A DNA stretch of 64,000 nt from NCBI GenBank assembly GCA_021613375.1, contig CM038703.1:18288694-18352693 (forward strand), in the 5' to 3' direction. Below, piece after piece: positions 40,559 to 52,171 of this stretch. The notes below the pieces were generated by a model. The model had not been told where the DNA came from, searched no databases, and was given only the letters and a program-made list of their open reading frames with translations. The first letter of the stretch is position 1; the number at the start of each line of letters is the position of its first letter. The position numbers were made by a program, and so were the translations under genes. The stretch comes from Megaleporinus macrocephalus. Its lineage: Eukaryota; Chordata; Actinopteri; Characiformes; Anostomidae.

Positions 40559-41390
40559 ATGACGGCCAACGGCAGCAGCAGCAGCAGCGACATGCTGAAG
40601 ATCCAGTTCGGCCTCATCAACTGCGGCAACAAATACCTCACAGCCGAGACGTTCGGCTTCAAGATCAACGCGTCGGCCACCAGCATGAAGAAGAAGCAGA
40701 TCTGGACGCTGGAGCAGAACGGAGACGACTCCAACATGTTCTTCCTCAAGAGCCACCTCGGCCGCTACATCGCCGCCGACAAAGACGGCAACGTGACCGG
40801 CGACAGCGAGACGCCCGGCGAGGACTGCCGCTTCATCATCACGGCGCACGACGACGGCCGGTGGTCGCTGCAGTCCGAGCCGCACAAGCGCTACCTGGGC
40901 GGCACGGAGGACAGGATCACCTGCTTCGCGCAGACCATCTCCATGGCCGAGAAATGGAGCGTGCACATCGCCATGCACCCCCAGGTCAATATCTTCAGCC
41001 TGACCAGAAAGAGGTACGCGCACCTGAGCGACAAGGAGGACGAGATAGCCATTGACAGGGACGTGCCGTGGGGCGTGGACTCCCTAATCACCCTGGTCTT
41101 CCAGGACCAGAGGTACCACCTGCAGACGTCCGACAACCGCTTCCTGAAGAACGATGGCACCCTGGCCCAGAAAGCCGACAAGACCACTGGCTACACCTTG
41201 GAGTTCAGGTCCGGCAAAGTGGCCTTCAGGGACTGCGCCGGAAAGTATCTGGCCCCCTCCGGCCCCAGCGGAACCATGAAGTCCGGCAAGAGCTCCAAGG
41301 TTGGCAAGGACGAGCTTTTTGTTCTGGAGCAGAGCCACCCTCAAGTAGTGCTGACTGCTGGCAATGAGAGGAATGTGTCCACCAGGCAAG
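40559..41390 (+). CDS. fscn1: fscn1 exon 1, coding part (residues 1-277 plus first base of 278)
   Basis: Encodes trefoils 1 and 2 and the start of trefoil 3. Donor CAAG|GTATT at 41390/41391, phase 1. This exon is much richer in G and C than later exons. The open frame runs a few codons into the intron, which is not coding. Confidence 0.98.
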
Positions 41391-44300
41391 GTATTACAGC
41401 GTCTGCATTGATTAGCCTGTCATAGAGATGTGTTTTATGGTCCACTTATGACGAGACGGTATGCATTGGATTGTGTGTTAGACTGAATGAATCAGACTGC
41501 TTTAGTCTTAACTGGTGGTGTCTTTTCTGTCCACACATGCAGGTAAAGGCTGATACCCATACATCTTGCATAATTAGATAGAAGTCATTCTTAATTATAG
41601 ATATTTCACTCTACACTCCCTGGTTTGTGGTCTCTGTGCGGCTATGGGCAAAGCCACTGGGTGGATCTCTTGAACGCAAAAAAGGGGAAAAAAGATTTTG
41701 CAGCTGGAGAGTCTGTTTGCTCTGCTGAGATTCACATGTCTCATGTTGCAGTGTTTGGTGAATAGTGCATGTGTTCAGATCCGATTGCTAGTAGCATCCA
41801 TTTTGTATGGCCTTTATTCTTCTGAGACGGTGTCAGAGAAACTTGTTCTCTTGAAGAAAATCTCTGGTCCAGCATTAGCAGCTATGCACGTCTGCTGCTC
41901 GCTGAATTCCAAAACGTTCCGCAAAATCCAATAACAGTAATTATGTTAGGAGTGAAAGTGGCCATTACTGTACACCCAAAGGAATAGGTCTGAGACAACA
42001 ATGGATTAGAGTTGCTAACCCTGTGAAATGTGAAGAGGTGTCATAATGTTTTGATGTGATGGACCCAAGCCCCCCTCCCTCCTCAAGACCCCCAAAACCC
42101 CCTTCCCCCAAGTGGCAGCTGATTGTGAAGATGATGGACAGGGCTGGCAGGGTTAGGAGAGGCTGTCTGGGTGGTTGCTGTACTTTTTTTTTTTTGGCAC
42201 AAACTGTGCCCTCAGGACAAAGATGCCTAGTCTCAGCTCTGGTTCACGTGCACGGATGGTGCTGGATGAGGCTGGTTGGTGGCGGGGGGTTTGGGCCAGA
42301 GCCAAGAGCCCAGCAAATTACACGTGGTCTGTGCAGGTCAGAATAGAGGAGGCTGCCGGTTGTGTGCTGTCTTTGTGCTCTCCGTTGTGCTCTGTCTTTG
42401 CTGTGTTGTGCTAGAGAAAGGCATCTTCTTGCTTTTAAATAGTTTTTTTTTTTTTTGGCCAAGAGCTAATTTTCAAGCATCTGGGTTGAATTAGGAATTC
42501 CATCTCGTATGGGATCATCTGCATGCTTTCTCTGTCTCCTGACATCCATCTTCTTTTTTTTCCTTTTTTTTTCTTTTCATTTACTCTTGCTAGCCCTTTT
42601 TAGCCTAGCATGTGAGGGTTTTAAGTGTGGGAATCAATGTAGACTTCAGTTCTTTCTTTGTGTTGTCCTTCAGTGAGATTGCAGTTTTTGTGCTCGGGGA
42701 GGGAGGCTGAGATTTCCTGCTGTAGTGTGAGATGGAGGCATGTGGAGGGTGGTGTTGTTGAAGGAGAACAAAGGCGGTAAGATCTGGCCCTGGGTTACCC
42801 GTGCACCCCAGCTGCTGGGCCTCGTAGGCAGCCCTGCTCAGCAGGACAATGGAGCCTGCCTGAGAGGGCAGCTTCCCCTTGCACACACACATGCACCAAA
42901 AAAAAAAAACAGGGCTTGCTCAAGCAGTCTCTGTGACGGAGACTCATCTGTCTGGGAAAGGATTAGGCGTTTTCCCTTGTCCGCGGCCTGGTCCTTTTCC
43001 TCCTGCGGTGCCACATGGATCAGTCAGTCAATCCACCACGAGTACGGAAATGATTTTCCAACTGCTTTTGTTCTCCAGCCCTGTTTGTTCATGCTGTTGA
43101 CAAGACTAACGTTGTGCTGAGTAGCTTTTTAGTAGAGCAGAAGTCCTTCCCTGTCTAAATAGCTCTGCTGCTATCTGAAGCCAACATTTCCATTCATTGT
43201 GCAACAGCAAATATTTTGGTTGTGCTTTTAAGCCATCTCCCTGAGGTCTGTGGGTTTTTCACCATTCGATCACAGCCCTGCTCCACTGGCCCAGTTGCCA
43301 TGGTGTGGATGGATCAACTGAGCATCTGTGAGAGAGCCCTCAGGAATCCGTCTGCGTTGGGGGTGGGGGCGTATCTGCGTTTGAAAAGGTGCTGCAGAGC
43401 CCATTAGCTGCTAGGTGAAGATGCATAAAAGCCTTTTCCCCGTTTTGCTAAGAACCTTTTGATTTGAAACTGGGTTCCTAGCAGCTCTCTCTCCCCCCAC
43501 TGTTCTCCCATTCTCAGCCATGTGGTTCTCATCGTGGTCATTTATTTTCCTTGCTCATTCAGGCTCGCATATTTCTGTGGAAACTCAATCTTTCTTTCCA
43601 GAGGCCAGGCGTCTGTGCACTAATACTCAGCCTTTGCATGGCGATTTTGTAGCGGGGGGTTTTGGTGAAGCAGCAACATGAAAGTAATCACAGTAAAACA
43701 GATTACTATAGCAGAAGTCTCTGACCAAATAGATTTGGCAGATTTAAACCCATGTTTTAGTATGAGATGCAGTGGTTGCAGAATGCTGTGTCCCCAATGT
43801 ATATTGTAAGAAACGGCAGGATTTTTGCTAATTAAAGTAGAATGACACATTGTCTAATGAATTCTGTATAATTAATTTGTTAAGATTAAGTCTTTAAGAG
43901 TGGTTGATGCCATTTTTAGAGAGAGTGGTTTACACTTGTGATTATAACAAGATGCCCAAAGCATTGAATGTCTGTAAAAGCTACCTGACTAAGGTTATGA
44001 GAACATTAAAGAAATATGTTAGGCGTAAATCAGCCAAGACATCTGTAACCATTTTAATTCATTAGTCGCGCAAATGTTCATGGAGGGTATGTAAAGGCAG
44101 TGAGTAGTATACAGAAAAAAACATTATACATATAAGGACATTAGGACGGGGATTATATATAGTAAATAAATAGTCCATATTTACTATGACCTTTACTATG
44201 ACAATTTCCCATCAAACCACTTTAAATGACTTGCATCTCAATGACTAAACTATGAATTGTACAGAATTCCCCTTTAAAAGATCATTGCAATTTGGGGTTT

Positions 44301-47300
44301 CTATAATTTAATGACCCCAATACTGTAAGCAGTATGTATATATTGGGGGACCACAATAATTTGTGGGGAGGCAGTCAGTGCAAAACTATTGCTCTGCTTT
44401 ACACTGGACTTGTGTTTTTGGCCCTGTAAACCTTTTAGCCATAAACCGGATGCGTTCTCTGGGACTGAGTCACAACTGTTGTCTCCCATTGAGCATCTTG
44501 GCATGTGTGATAGCCCCTAATTCCAGAGAAGATTAACTCTGTGGCATTGTGTGTTGGTGGGACTTTTTAGGGGGGGGGCAGTGGACTAAAGGAAGATTTG
44601 CTGGCATACAACTCAGTTGAAGTAACCAGTCTGAGAGGAAATCTTAGCTAATCTTAAAAGATCAGCATCTCTGAGGCTGTGTTAAGGACCTTTTCTGTTC
44701 AGTTAGAAGTGATGACTAGATCAAAGCCCACTTTTCTCTCTTACTGGCCAAAAGATTAGAGCCTAAGGCTAATAATGAAAGTCACAGTGTGCTACTCATA
44801 TGTCTGCCAGGAATGGACCTCTCTGCCAATCAGGATGAGGAGGGTGATCAGGAGACCTTTCAGATGGAGATCAGTAAGGAAACGAAGAAGTGTGCTTTCA
44901 GGACCTGCTCTGGGAAGTACTGGACGCTCACCGCTAACGGCGGCCTGCAGTGCACGGCTTCTACCAAGTGAGTTCTGGCGAAACTGGAAAACTGTTGTGC
45001 TGTCACTGATTTGCATGTTCATGATTATCCATGTCATTTGGTTGTGTGAACCACGGTAACATAATGTTTACATGAGCATCCCATGTAATCTTTTGAGAGC
45101 AGGTCTGCGTGGGTATGAGGATGCAGGCCTGGGGCATGACTGCCTGGTGCTCTAATTATAACTCTTAGTCACTGCCCTCGTTAACTCACAGGCCAAAATT
45201 TTAGATGTTATATGACCTGCTAAGTTGCTGGTTGGTCCCTGTTAGAATTTGTTATAGTAATCTAATACACAATAATGTTACGAGTATTATTTGATTTACA
45301 TTTTATTTCTCGAACTAATCATAATTGCTACGGGGTGGACAGTATGACAGTCACAACAAACTATGTCACAGTATGCTTTTAAAATAAATAAATAAATAAA
45401 ATTAACAATATTAAGGTTTTGTTCTGACAACAGTGATATGAATGATCTTTTTATTCATTTGCACTACTGTTAAAAATTGTGAAGTATTAGATTACATCAC
45501 CCACATCACCCACCACCCTACTCTAAATCACTATATTCTTAATAATAATGTCTTTGCAATCAGGTCTGCCAACTGCTATTTTGATATTGAATGGCGTGGG
45601 AAGAAGATTACTCTCCGTGCTGCCAATGGAAAGTATGTGGCGGCCAAAAAGAATGGGCAGCTGGCTGCAACCATTGATTCTGCAGGTAAGGTGTGGCCTT
45701 TAGTTAGTTTTCAAACCCTTGTTCAACACTTCTGCCTCTTATTTATTATTTTTTTATTTGGGAACTGTGAACTATTCCATCTTCCATTGCCCCTCAGCAT
45801 TTTCTTGATTTGATTTGCGGGTTCCTTTGTTTAAAGTTACTTCTCTGTTCCTCAGGAGAGACGGAGGAGTTCCTGATGAAGCTCATCAATAGGCCCATCA
45901 TTGTGCTGAGGGGAGAGCATGGCTTTATTGGCTGCAGGAAGGTGACTGGCACCCTGGACTCCAACCGCTCCTCCTATGATGTCTTTGGCCTGGTGTTCCG
46001 CGACGGGGCCTACAGCCTCCAAGGTAAGTAGATTTCTCTGGGTGGTGCCATGGATGACTATCTTAACCTTATCACTAGGGATTACAGCTGGAGTAGGTGA
46101 TTTTGTAGAAACAAAGAAACATTTTACATTACATTTTAGGGCATTTAGCAGATGCTCTCATACAGAGCGACTGACAAAAGAGCTTTGAGTTCAGTCAGAG
46201 TATGTATCTCTAGCTAGTACAACTAGGTCCAAACTTATAACGTATATATTGTTATGCAGAGATAAACACTATCAAAAGACATCGTTCCAAACTACAATAC
46301 AGACATTGTTGAACACAAACAGATTACCATAGACCAAAAATTATCTGGTTTGGTTTATTTAACAGAATATAAAGGCTTTCCAGGCCTTTCGAAGGAAAGC
46401 CACACCGATATGAATTCTGGTTTGACCTCTTGTATTATCCAACCTCTTTTCTGTTGAAATTTACTTCTGTATTTCTTTAACAGTGCCGGCTGTTTTAGGT
46501 TTCTGCATGTGCATGTGGGCAGGTCATTTGATGGGTAGATAAATTAGGTCCAAATAGAATGATTGGATAGGATGTCCTGGACAAATGATTTTTTTTTCTC
46601 CATTGTCAGAGCATTTTATTTATTGATTGCAATCAGGATGTAAATAGTATTTCATGAAATATAAAAAAAATGTATCTAAAATAAATCACCTACTCATCCT
46701 TGCATTGTAAGGATTTGAATAGATCTGTGTATCTGAATTAATCTTTGTCTGTATTGACTTGGGCCAGTATTCAAATAGAGACGTGACAGCATAGAACTGG
46801 GTGTCGTATTCAGAATAATCAACATCTAAATGGGAGCAATATATGAAAATTATATGAAAATATTTGAAACAGAGAGGACATTTTATACCGTATCACTAGT
46901 TTTATTGTGCGCGTAAAGATGATATAGGAAGAGGACTGATACTAATCTAATGCTTCTTGTTTTAAACCTACTACGCTTAAAAATGAAGCACTTAAGATCA
47001 GGTTAATTCTTTTTTCAACTCTAATATCCAATCCAGTCTTTTCCTGCTGATATTGGCTCGATACCCATCAATAATGATATACCGTGTCTACCTGCAAGTC
47101 AAGTTGACCTGCTAGTATGTAAAATGATGTGCTTGAAACATCTAGATAGATGTATTTAATCAAACAAAGACTCGAGGCTCGAGTCATCTCACTGCATGTA
47201 GGAAAAAAAAATTATACATAGCAAAACATTTTAGATGAGCGAAAGCAGTTAAAATGCTCATCCGTACTAACTGCTATCTTTCTTGCAATATTTTTTTCAT

Positions 47301-47561
47301 ATCATCAGTGTACACTTCCAAAGCACCTTTCTTGACATTCCCTGTCTTTGATTAGATTCCACTGGGAAGTACTGGATGGTAGGGAGCGAGTCTTCAGTGA
47401 TCAGCAGCAGCGATACCCCAGTAGATTTCTTCCTGGAGTTCTGCGACTACAACAAAGTGGCCATCAAGTCGAGTGAAGGGAAGTACCTGCGAGGTGACCA
47501 TGCTGGTGTTCTGAAGGCCAATGCTGATGACCTGGACAGCTCCACCATGTGGGAGTACTAG
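40559..47561 (+). CDS. fscn1: Fascin-1, actin-bundling protein (complete, 5 coding exons)
   Basis: Fascin cross-links parallel actin filaments in filopodia, microspikes and invasive protrusions. The exons are 40559-41390, 44811-44967, 45564-45685, 45856-46023 and 47356-47561, all with GT/AG borders and consistent phases. They total 1,485 nt, or 494 residues plus stop; human fascin-1 has 493. Four beta-trefoil domains follow the family layout, about residues 10-139, 140-260, 261-382 and 383-494, and the C terminus MWEY matches the family LWEY/MWEY ending. Ser42 (in [10 protein letters not shown]) aligns with human PKC site Ser39, whose phosphorylation blocks bundling, and Ser274 (NVSTRQ) is also kept. 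The start is the first ATG in the GC-rich exon and gives the canonical MTANG. Residues 6-10 are five AGC-encoded serines absent from human. The a or b paralogue cannot be decided. Neighbours actb and rnf216 match vertebrate synteny. Confidence 0.98.
41391..44810 (+). other. fscn1: fscn1 intron 1 (3.4 kb)
   Basis: No exon recognised. It holds C- and T-rich tracts (42058-42110, 42181-42200, 42552-42580), an A-run at about 42898-42909 and G-runs. Introns 2 (44968-45563), 3 (45686-45855) and 4 (46024-47355) are shorter; intron 2 carries an (AAAT)n run at about 45382-45400. Confidence 0.9.
44811..44967 (+). CDS. fscn1: fscn1 exon 2 (157 nt)
   Basis: Acceptor CTGCCAG|GAATGGAC; encodes [10 protein letters not shown] to the middle of the Lys codon after STAST. 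Donor CAA|GTGAGT at 44968. The length equals the mammalian exon as I recall it. Belongs to trefoil 3. Confidence 0.97.
45564..45685 (+). CDS. fscn1: fscn1 exon 3 (122 nt)
   Basis: Acceptor ATCAG|GTCTGCC; encodes [10 protein letters not shown] ... [14 protein letters not shown], the end of trefoil 3. Donor GCAG|GTAAGG. The open frame before the acceptor is intronic. Confidence 0.97.
45856..46023 (+). CDS. fscn1: fscn1 exon 4 (168 nt)
   Basis: Acceptor CCTCAG|GAGAGACG; encodes [20 protein letters not shown] and the rest of the first half of trefoil 4. Donor CAAG|GTAAGT. Confidence 0.97.
46122..46185 (+). repeat. Fragment of a widespread fish repeat in fscn1 intron 4
   Basis: The sequence GGGCATTTAGCAGATGCTCT followed by CAGAGCGACTGACAAA matches a motif recalled from many teleost interspersed repeats (GCATTTAGCAGACGCTCTTA / CCAGAGCGACTTACA). 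Only about 60 bp are recognisable, and the family name is uncertain. Confidence 0.5.
47356..47561 (+). CDS. fscn1: fscn1 exon 5, coding part
   Basis: Acceptor GATTAG|ATTCCACT restores the codon GAT of DSTGKYW. It ends in ...MWEY and TAG at 47559-47561. Encodes the second half of trefoil 4, with one residue more than human at the SSEGKYL loop. Confidence 0.98.
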
Positions 47562-49385
47562 AAGTACTTGAGTAACCACTGTGGCTTTTCCCCCTCCCTT
47601 AAATTTTCTTTCCATCCTTCATTTTAAATATTATTTTTTTTCACCATGAGTGAGCACAAGTGGGAGATAAATGGCAGAGAGTAACATGAAGGTGCAAAGG
47701 TCTCTTCTTCTTTTTTTTTTTTTAAGGTGATTGAAGTCCTGAAGACTCTGCTCTTTCTATGATAGGCAAACTAGTGCTCCAGCATTCTGGTGCCATAAAT
47801 TTCTAGCAGTGTTGTGCAGTCTTCATAGACTAAAACTCAGTGTGTGCCAGTGCTAAATTTCTGGGGCTTTATCTGATGTCCAAATTGGTGTACTGCTATA
47901 ATATAAAGGCCCTTTGCATATCGCATGTGATGAGATTTAACTGGAATTTAAAAAAAATTGGTCATTGGGTCCAAGTGAGGGTATGTTCCCAGCACAAGAA
48001 CTGCTGGATCTCCTCAGCTGTTGGGTGGGAATTTTTTTGTTTTTGTTTTGGAAGGGGGGTTCTTTCCCTTGTCTTTGCACAATTTGTTAAGAGCCTCTCT
48101 TTTAATATGTTACATTGTAGGAGAATGTTCTGTATACTGATGCCTTGTCAAACCATGTGAGTCTCAGCTATGTGGTCATTGCCCCTTGTCCACCATATTG
48201 CCAAGTGTTAGGATCTCAGTCACCAGAAGATTAATGGCAATTTGGGAGTTATTGGTAACTGTGTGAATGTTGAAATATGACTGTCTTTGTCATACACTTT
48301 TGACAACGTATCAAAGCAAGTTCCTGAACCACTGGAATGAGTGTCTCAGCAGTGATGTTCCTTTTTATTCAGAAGTATGGCAATGCTGTTTGTGTGTAAA
48401 GTATGTACTGGATTTCTGCTTGTGCCATTAGAAGTAATTTCCATGTAAAAGAATAAGAGAGAACTGGATGTTGATATGTGAAGAAGGCACCTTACAGTCC
48501 TTCATCTCAACTTATGTTAAAGTCCTAAAATTATGAAATAAGGGAGAAACATGAAAAAATCTGCAACTAACAGGTTGATTGTCCGTAAGCGTAGACGTGA
48601 GAGTGATGTTTCCGATCTGAGGTATGTTGTTGCAGGTTCAACACGATATTTATGGTAAATTAAAACCGCCCTTCTGCTTGATCTGGACAGGTCACAGTGG
48701 AATGGTCTGTGTTCACTGCACACATGTAACTGGCATGGCTTAATCTGGAAATGCACAATTCTTTCACTGGAAAATTATCACTTAACTGTTTTTGAGTCAT
48801 AAGGCACAGACATTATCATAAACCTTCATACATGGTATGGACTAATAAGAGTAATGTGTAAAACTCATAAAAAATGTACTAGCAGTACTGTAAACAAGTG
48901 TATGGCACTGGTCACCATACTTTTGGTTCTTGATAGAACCTTTTTTGCAAGATATCAGATAGCAAACTTACTGACCGTGATCAGACATGAAAATATGAGA
49001 GAAACTGGTTCTTGTATCTGTTCCAGGTGAGCATCAAGGCAGCAAGAACAATGCAAGCATGTACACCATATGGTTCAGAGACAGAAAGCCTACATATAAC
49101 ATAAAATAATTTGATATGAGATCCATTCTGCCTATCACAAGGTCTTTAGAGATAATTGAGACAAATTAGTCTCCTTCGTCCTGGGCTATGGTAATGACTG
49201 TGCCTTAATGTAAGAGTATATGATCATATTGGGGGGAAAAAAGAAAAAAAACATTCCACATCTATACTTTGTAAAACTTTACAGACTTCCTTTTTTATAT
49301 TGTTTTGATATTATGGTTGTTTCTTTTTCCTCATGTGCCATGGGTACAAACGAAATACAATAATAAATTTGAATATGAAGTTGTG
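47562..49385 (+). other. fscn1: fscn1 3'UTR
   Basis: Follows the stop codon with no further open frame of note. AATAAA at 49362-49367 followed by a GT-rich stretch from 49380 marks the likely cleavage site, giving a 3'UTR of about 1.8 kb. Mammalian fascin also has a long 3'UTR targeted by microRNAs; target sites were not scored here. Confidence 0.75.
49362..49367 (+). terminator. fscn1: fscn1 polyadenylation signal AATAAA
   Basis: Canonical hexamer with a downstream GTTGTGTCAGTTGT element at about 49380-49393. Confidence 0.75.
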
Positions 49386-50940
49386 TCAGTTGTCATTCTG
49401 CGCACTAATCATTGAAGTGTGTTTTTTTTCACCAGCTGGTAGAAAATCAATGGTTTGAGCAAGCTAGATTTTTAAAAGTGGCTTTGTCTGGCAGCTGTTG
49501 TGAAAGTACTCCAGAGTTTGTTTTGCAAGCCCCTTAAGCCCAGGGGTCAGAGTGAGAGGAGCGCTTCCACAGGGTCCGGGATCGCTCCCGGGAGCAGTTT
49601 TTGGCTTTCCTGGCCACTGTTCCGCTCATCAATGAGGCCTTTGTGCTGCTGTATTGCTGGAGCAGCAGTTTGCACGCTGATTTCTCTCCCCATTTTTCAG
49701 TTATGGCAGCAACGCAACAAAGCTCATTCATTACACTGAGAGAGTCCTAAAATTATGAACAGATAGGAGACACTGTTCAGTGGGCGTCTCTGTAAATAAG
49801 GAACTGTAATTCTCTTCATTGATAAAAAACAATGTACATGTCTAGACATTCCTGATGTTAACATATCTATTTCCCCTCCTCCTTCCCCCATAAGGATCCT
49901 AACCCAATAAAAAGCTGCCACACCAGAATAGGCCCTCTAATCCACTTTACTGTGGATTCCAAAAACAGGCCAAGAAAATGTTAGCAAAGCTAACTGGGTT
50001 GCTCCAAGTGGCCCATAGTCTACACAACACATGCATCCATCACACTGACCAAGACCTTAATGGACACCATGTAGGAAAATCATTTAGGCCCTAAAACTCT
50101 GTATGTGCCGTATTTATATCTATGAAAATGACAAAGCGGGAAAATAATGATGACTTTAAATGCTATAACCATATTTAGCATGTGCTACAGTATGCTAAGG
50201 TCCACCATAATTGTCAGAGCTCTTGTTAAAGATGTGCACAAAGAAGAAAAATAAATAAAATTTGTCTTTATGGTGCATAAATTGATATTACGAGGGGAAA
50301 TGGTCCTGAAGTGAATTTGAAACTTTATCAAAAACAAATATCTTCTTAGTGTTTTGTTCTCTTGTTTTCAGCATACGTTTAATCAGAAAGATGACGTTGT
50401 CATAGCACCCTTTTTAATCCATCCCTACCAAGGGGCCCAACTATTCTGGACCTGACTGTAGGTTTGTGAGGCAGTGGCACATAAAGCTTGGGTGGAGCAG
50501 CTCTTAAGAAGAAAAAAAAAAGGAGTCTGAAAGGGTTAAATCATCTCAAGTCTCCCTGTCATCATAGCCCAAGGTTTCCATGGCAACTAAGAGCTTGAAG
50601 AGGAAGGCATGTGTGTGGGGGGTCAGCGTAGGGGGAGGCTGATGCAGACTCAAATTATAGGTGGGGGGAGGACCGTCGTTCAAAAACAGACATCTCGCAG
50701 TAATTACTTCCATCAGATCCAGGCAGCTGTTGGAAGAATGGGTTATAACTGCTCAGGAGAAAAGCTGGACATGACCTCAGTAGACTACGTTTGATTTTAG
50801 GGTGCTGGTCTTTAATTACTGTATGCGTGTATGAGTAATGAGAATTTGACCAGACCTGCGTTCAGAGACGCTGGTTGTATTCTTTGGTAAAGGGAGAGTT
50901 AAATTAGCAGGAGCGAGCTAAAGCAAAGAAATACTGTTTA
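49386..50940. other. Intergenic, no gene recognised
   Basis: DNA downstream of fscn1 without recognisable exons or RNA genes. Confidence 0.55.
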
Positions 50941-51440
50941 CAACACTTTTCATTCATGTAATTTCAAAACAGCCATTATCAGTTATTCATTTGCTGAGAT
51001 GGATCCGAGGAGATCAGATTTAAGATAATCTGCTTGCATACGGGCAGAAAAAGTCCAAATGTAAACGTAAAACATACAGAGAGAATGAAACTCCTTGTTT
51101 GGCAGATCAACAAACAATAAACAGTGCTGAAAGCTTTTGTCTTTGTGAGAGAGGAGAAAATTATGCTTCACTTCAGCAACAAATCCAAGCAAATCCAAGC
51201 AAATCTACAAGAACTGTCTATCCTTTCACTGAGAGACGACAAGTCAACACTACGCATCTAAAAGGATGTGTAGCTGTCAAGTTGTCACTGAGAAAAGGAG
51301 AAGTAAAAAATAAAGAAAAGATATTTGCAAATCAAAGAAGCTGCTGGTGTCCTCAGAACAGACCTCAACATTACTGCAAGTGTTTAGGATGTTTAGGAAA
51401 GCAAGTCTTCTTCAAAGAATGGAAACTGTAACAAAGGCAC
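50941..51440 (+). pseudogene. Tc1-like transposase remnant, family T copy 3
   Basis: The frame at 51099-51431 includes HLKGCVAVKLSLRKG, the same linker as copies 1 and 2 (GLKGCVAVKK). Upstream DNA (CAGTTATTCATTT at about 50980, GAGAGGAGAAAAT at about 51148) aligns with copy 2. The 110-codon frame is open but covers only a decayed transposase segment. Confidence 0.65.
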
Positions 51441-52133
51441 CGGACCACTTCACATATACTACTTAGTTGTTGAGACTTGTAACATATATTAGTTGTTGGG
51501 GAGAGAGCGGAGCACCTAGACACACTTCTTGATCTATTATGGGATCAGAATGTTACAGACTGTATATTAAATAAAGACATATAAGTTGGATTTATTACAT
51601 TTTTAAATTCAGACAAATGCCCACATTAAAATAGTGAGTGTGCACTTATGACAAGCTGCCCAATCAACAGGTATATTCACAGGTGTGAAATACACAAATT
51701 AACATCTGCCCTAAATATCTCAAAATCAAAATTCCAAGGAGTCTCTGAAAAAAACTTGTGAAGTTTGTAAAATATATGCTTAAATACAAATTCAGGTAAA
51801 GATTCAGGAGAGAGTGACGCTGCAGCAAACTCATTCACCCAGTTGGTCAGTTGGTCGTTTATAGCCTAGTTACAAAAGCCTGATTAATCAATCACTGGGT
51901 CAGCCCTGGAGCGTAGTAGGGCTTCAAGACTTGAAAATTATGAATATTTAAAATGTGAAATTATACTGTACTGTTTCAGAAATGACAACCTGCCTCTAAA
52001 TCACAAGTAGCCCCCAACAGTATGTTTACTGTATTGTAATGTTAACTTAGTGCAGGGTAGTGGCAAAAGTTTATCAAGGGGCTTTACTCTCTTCTACGGT
52101 ACAAATAAAGATTCTAGCTAGAACATTTTTTAT

Positions 52134-52171
52134 ATATTATTATTATTACTATTATTATTATTATTATTATC
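52134..52171. repeat. (TTA)n microsatellite
   Basis: Trinucleotide TTA/TAT run with one interruption (ACT). Confidence 0.9.

Noticed and set aside
40421..41023. 200-codon open frame on the minus strand opposite fscn1 exon 1
   Set aside because: It mirrors the GC-rich codons of the fascin exon. The plus-strand frame has full protein similarity and splice signals; the antisense frame has none.
40534..41055. 173-codon plus-strand frame overlapping fscn1 exon 1
   Set aside because: Out-of-frame shadow of fascin, composed of Arg/Gln/His-rich sequence typical of shifted GC-rich codons.
45442..45813. 123-codon frame around fscn1 exon 3
   Set aside because: Only 45564-45685 is coding; the flanks are intron read-through on both sides of clear splice sites.
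47840..48160. 106-codon frame downstream of fscn1
   Set aside because: Lies in the fascin 3'UTR, with no domain similarity.
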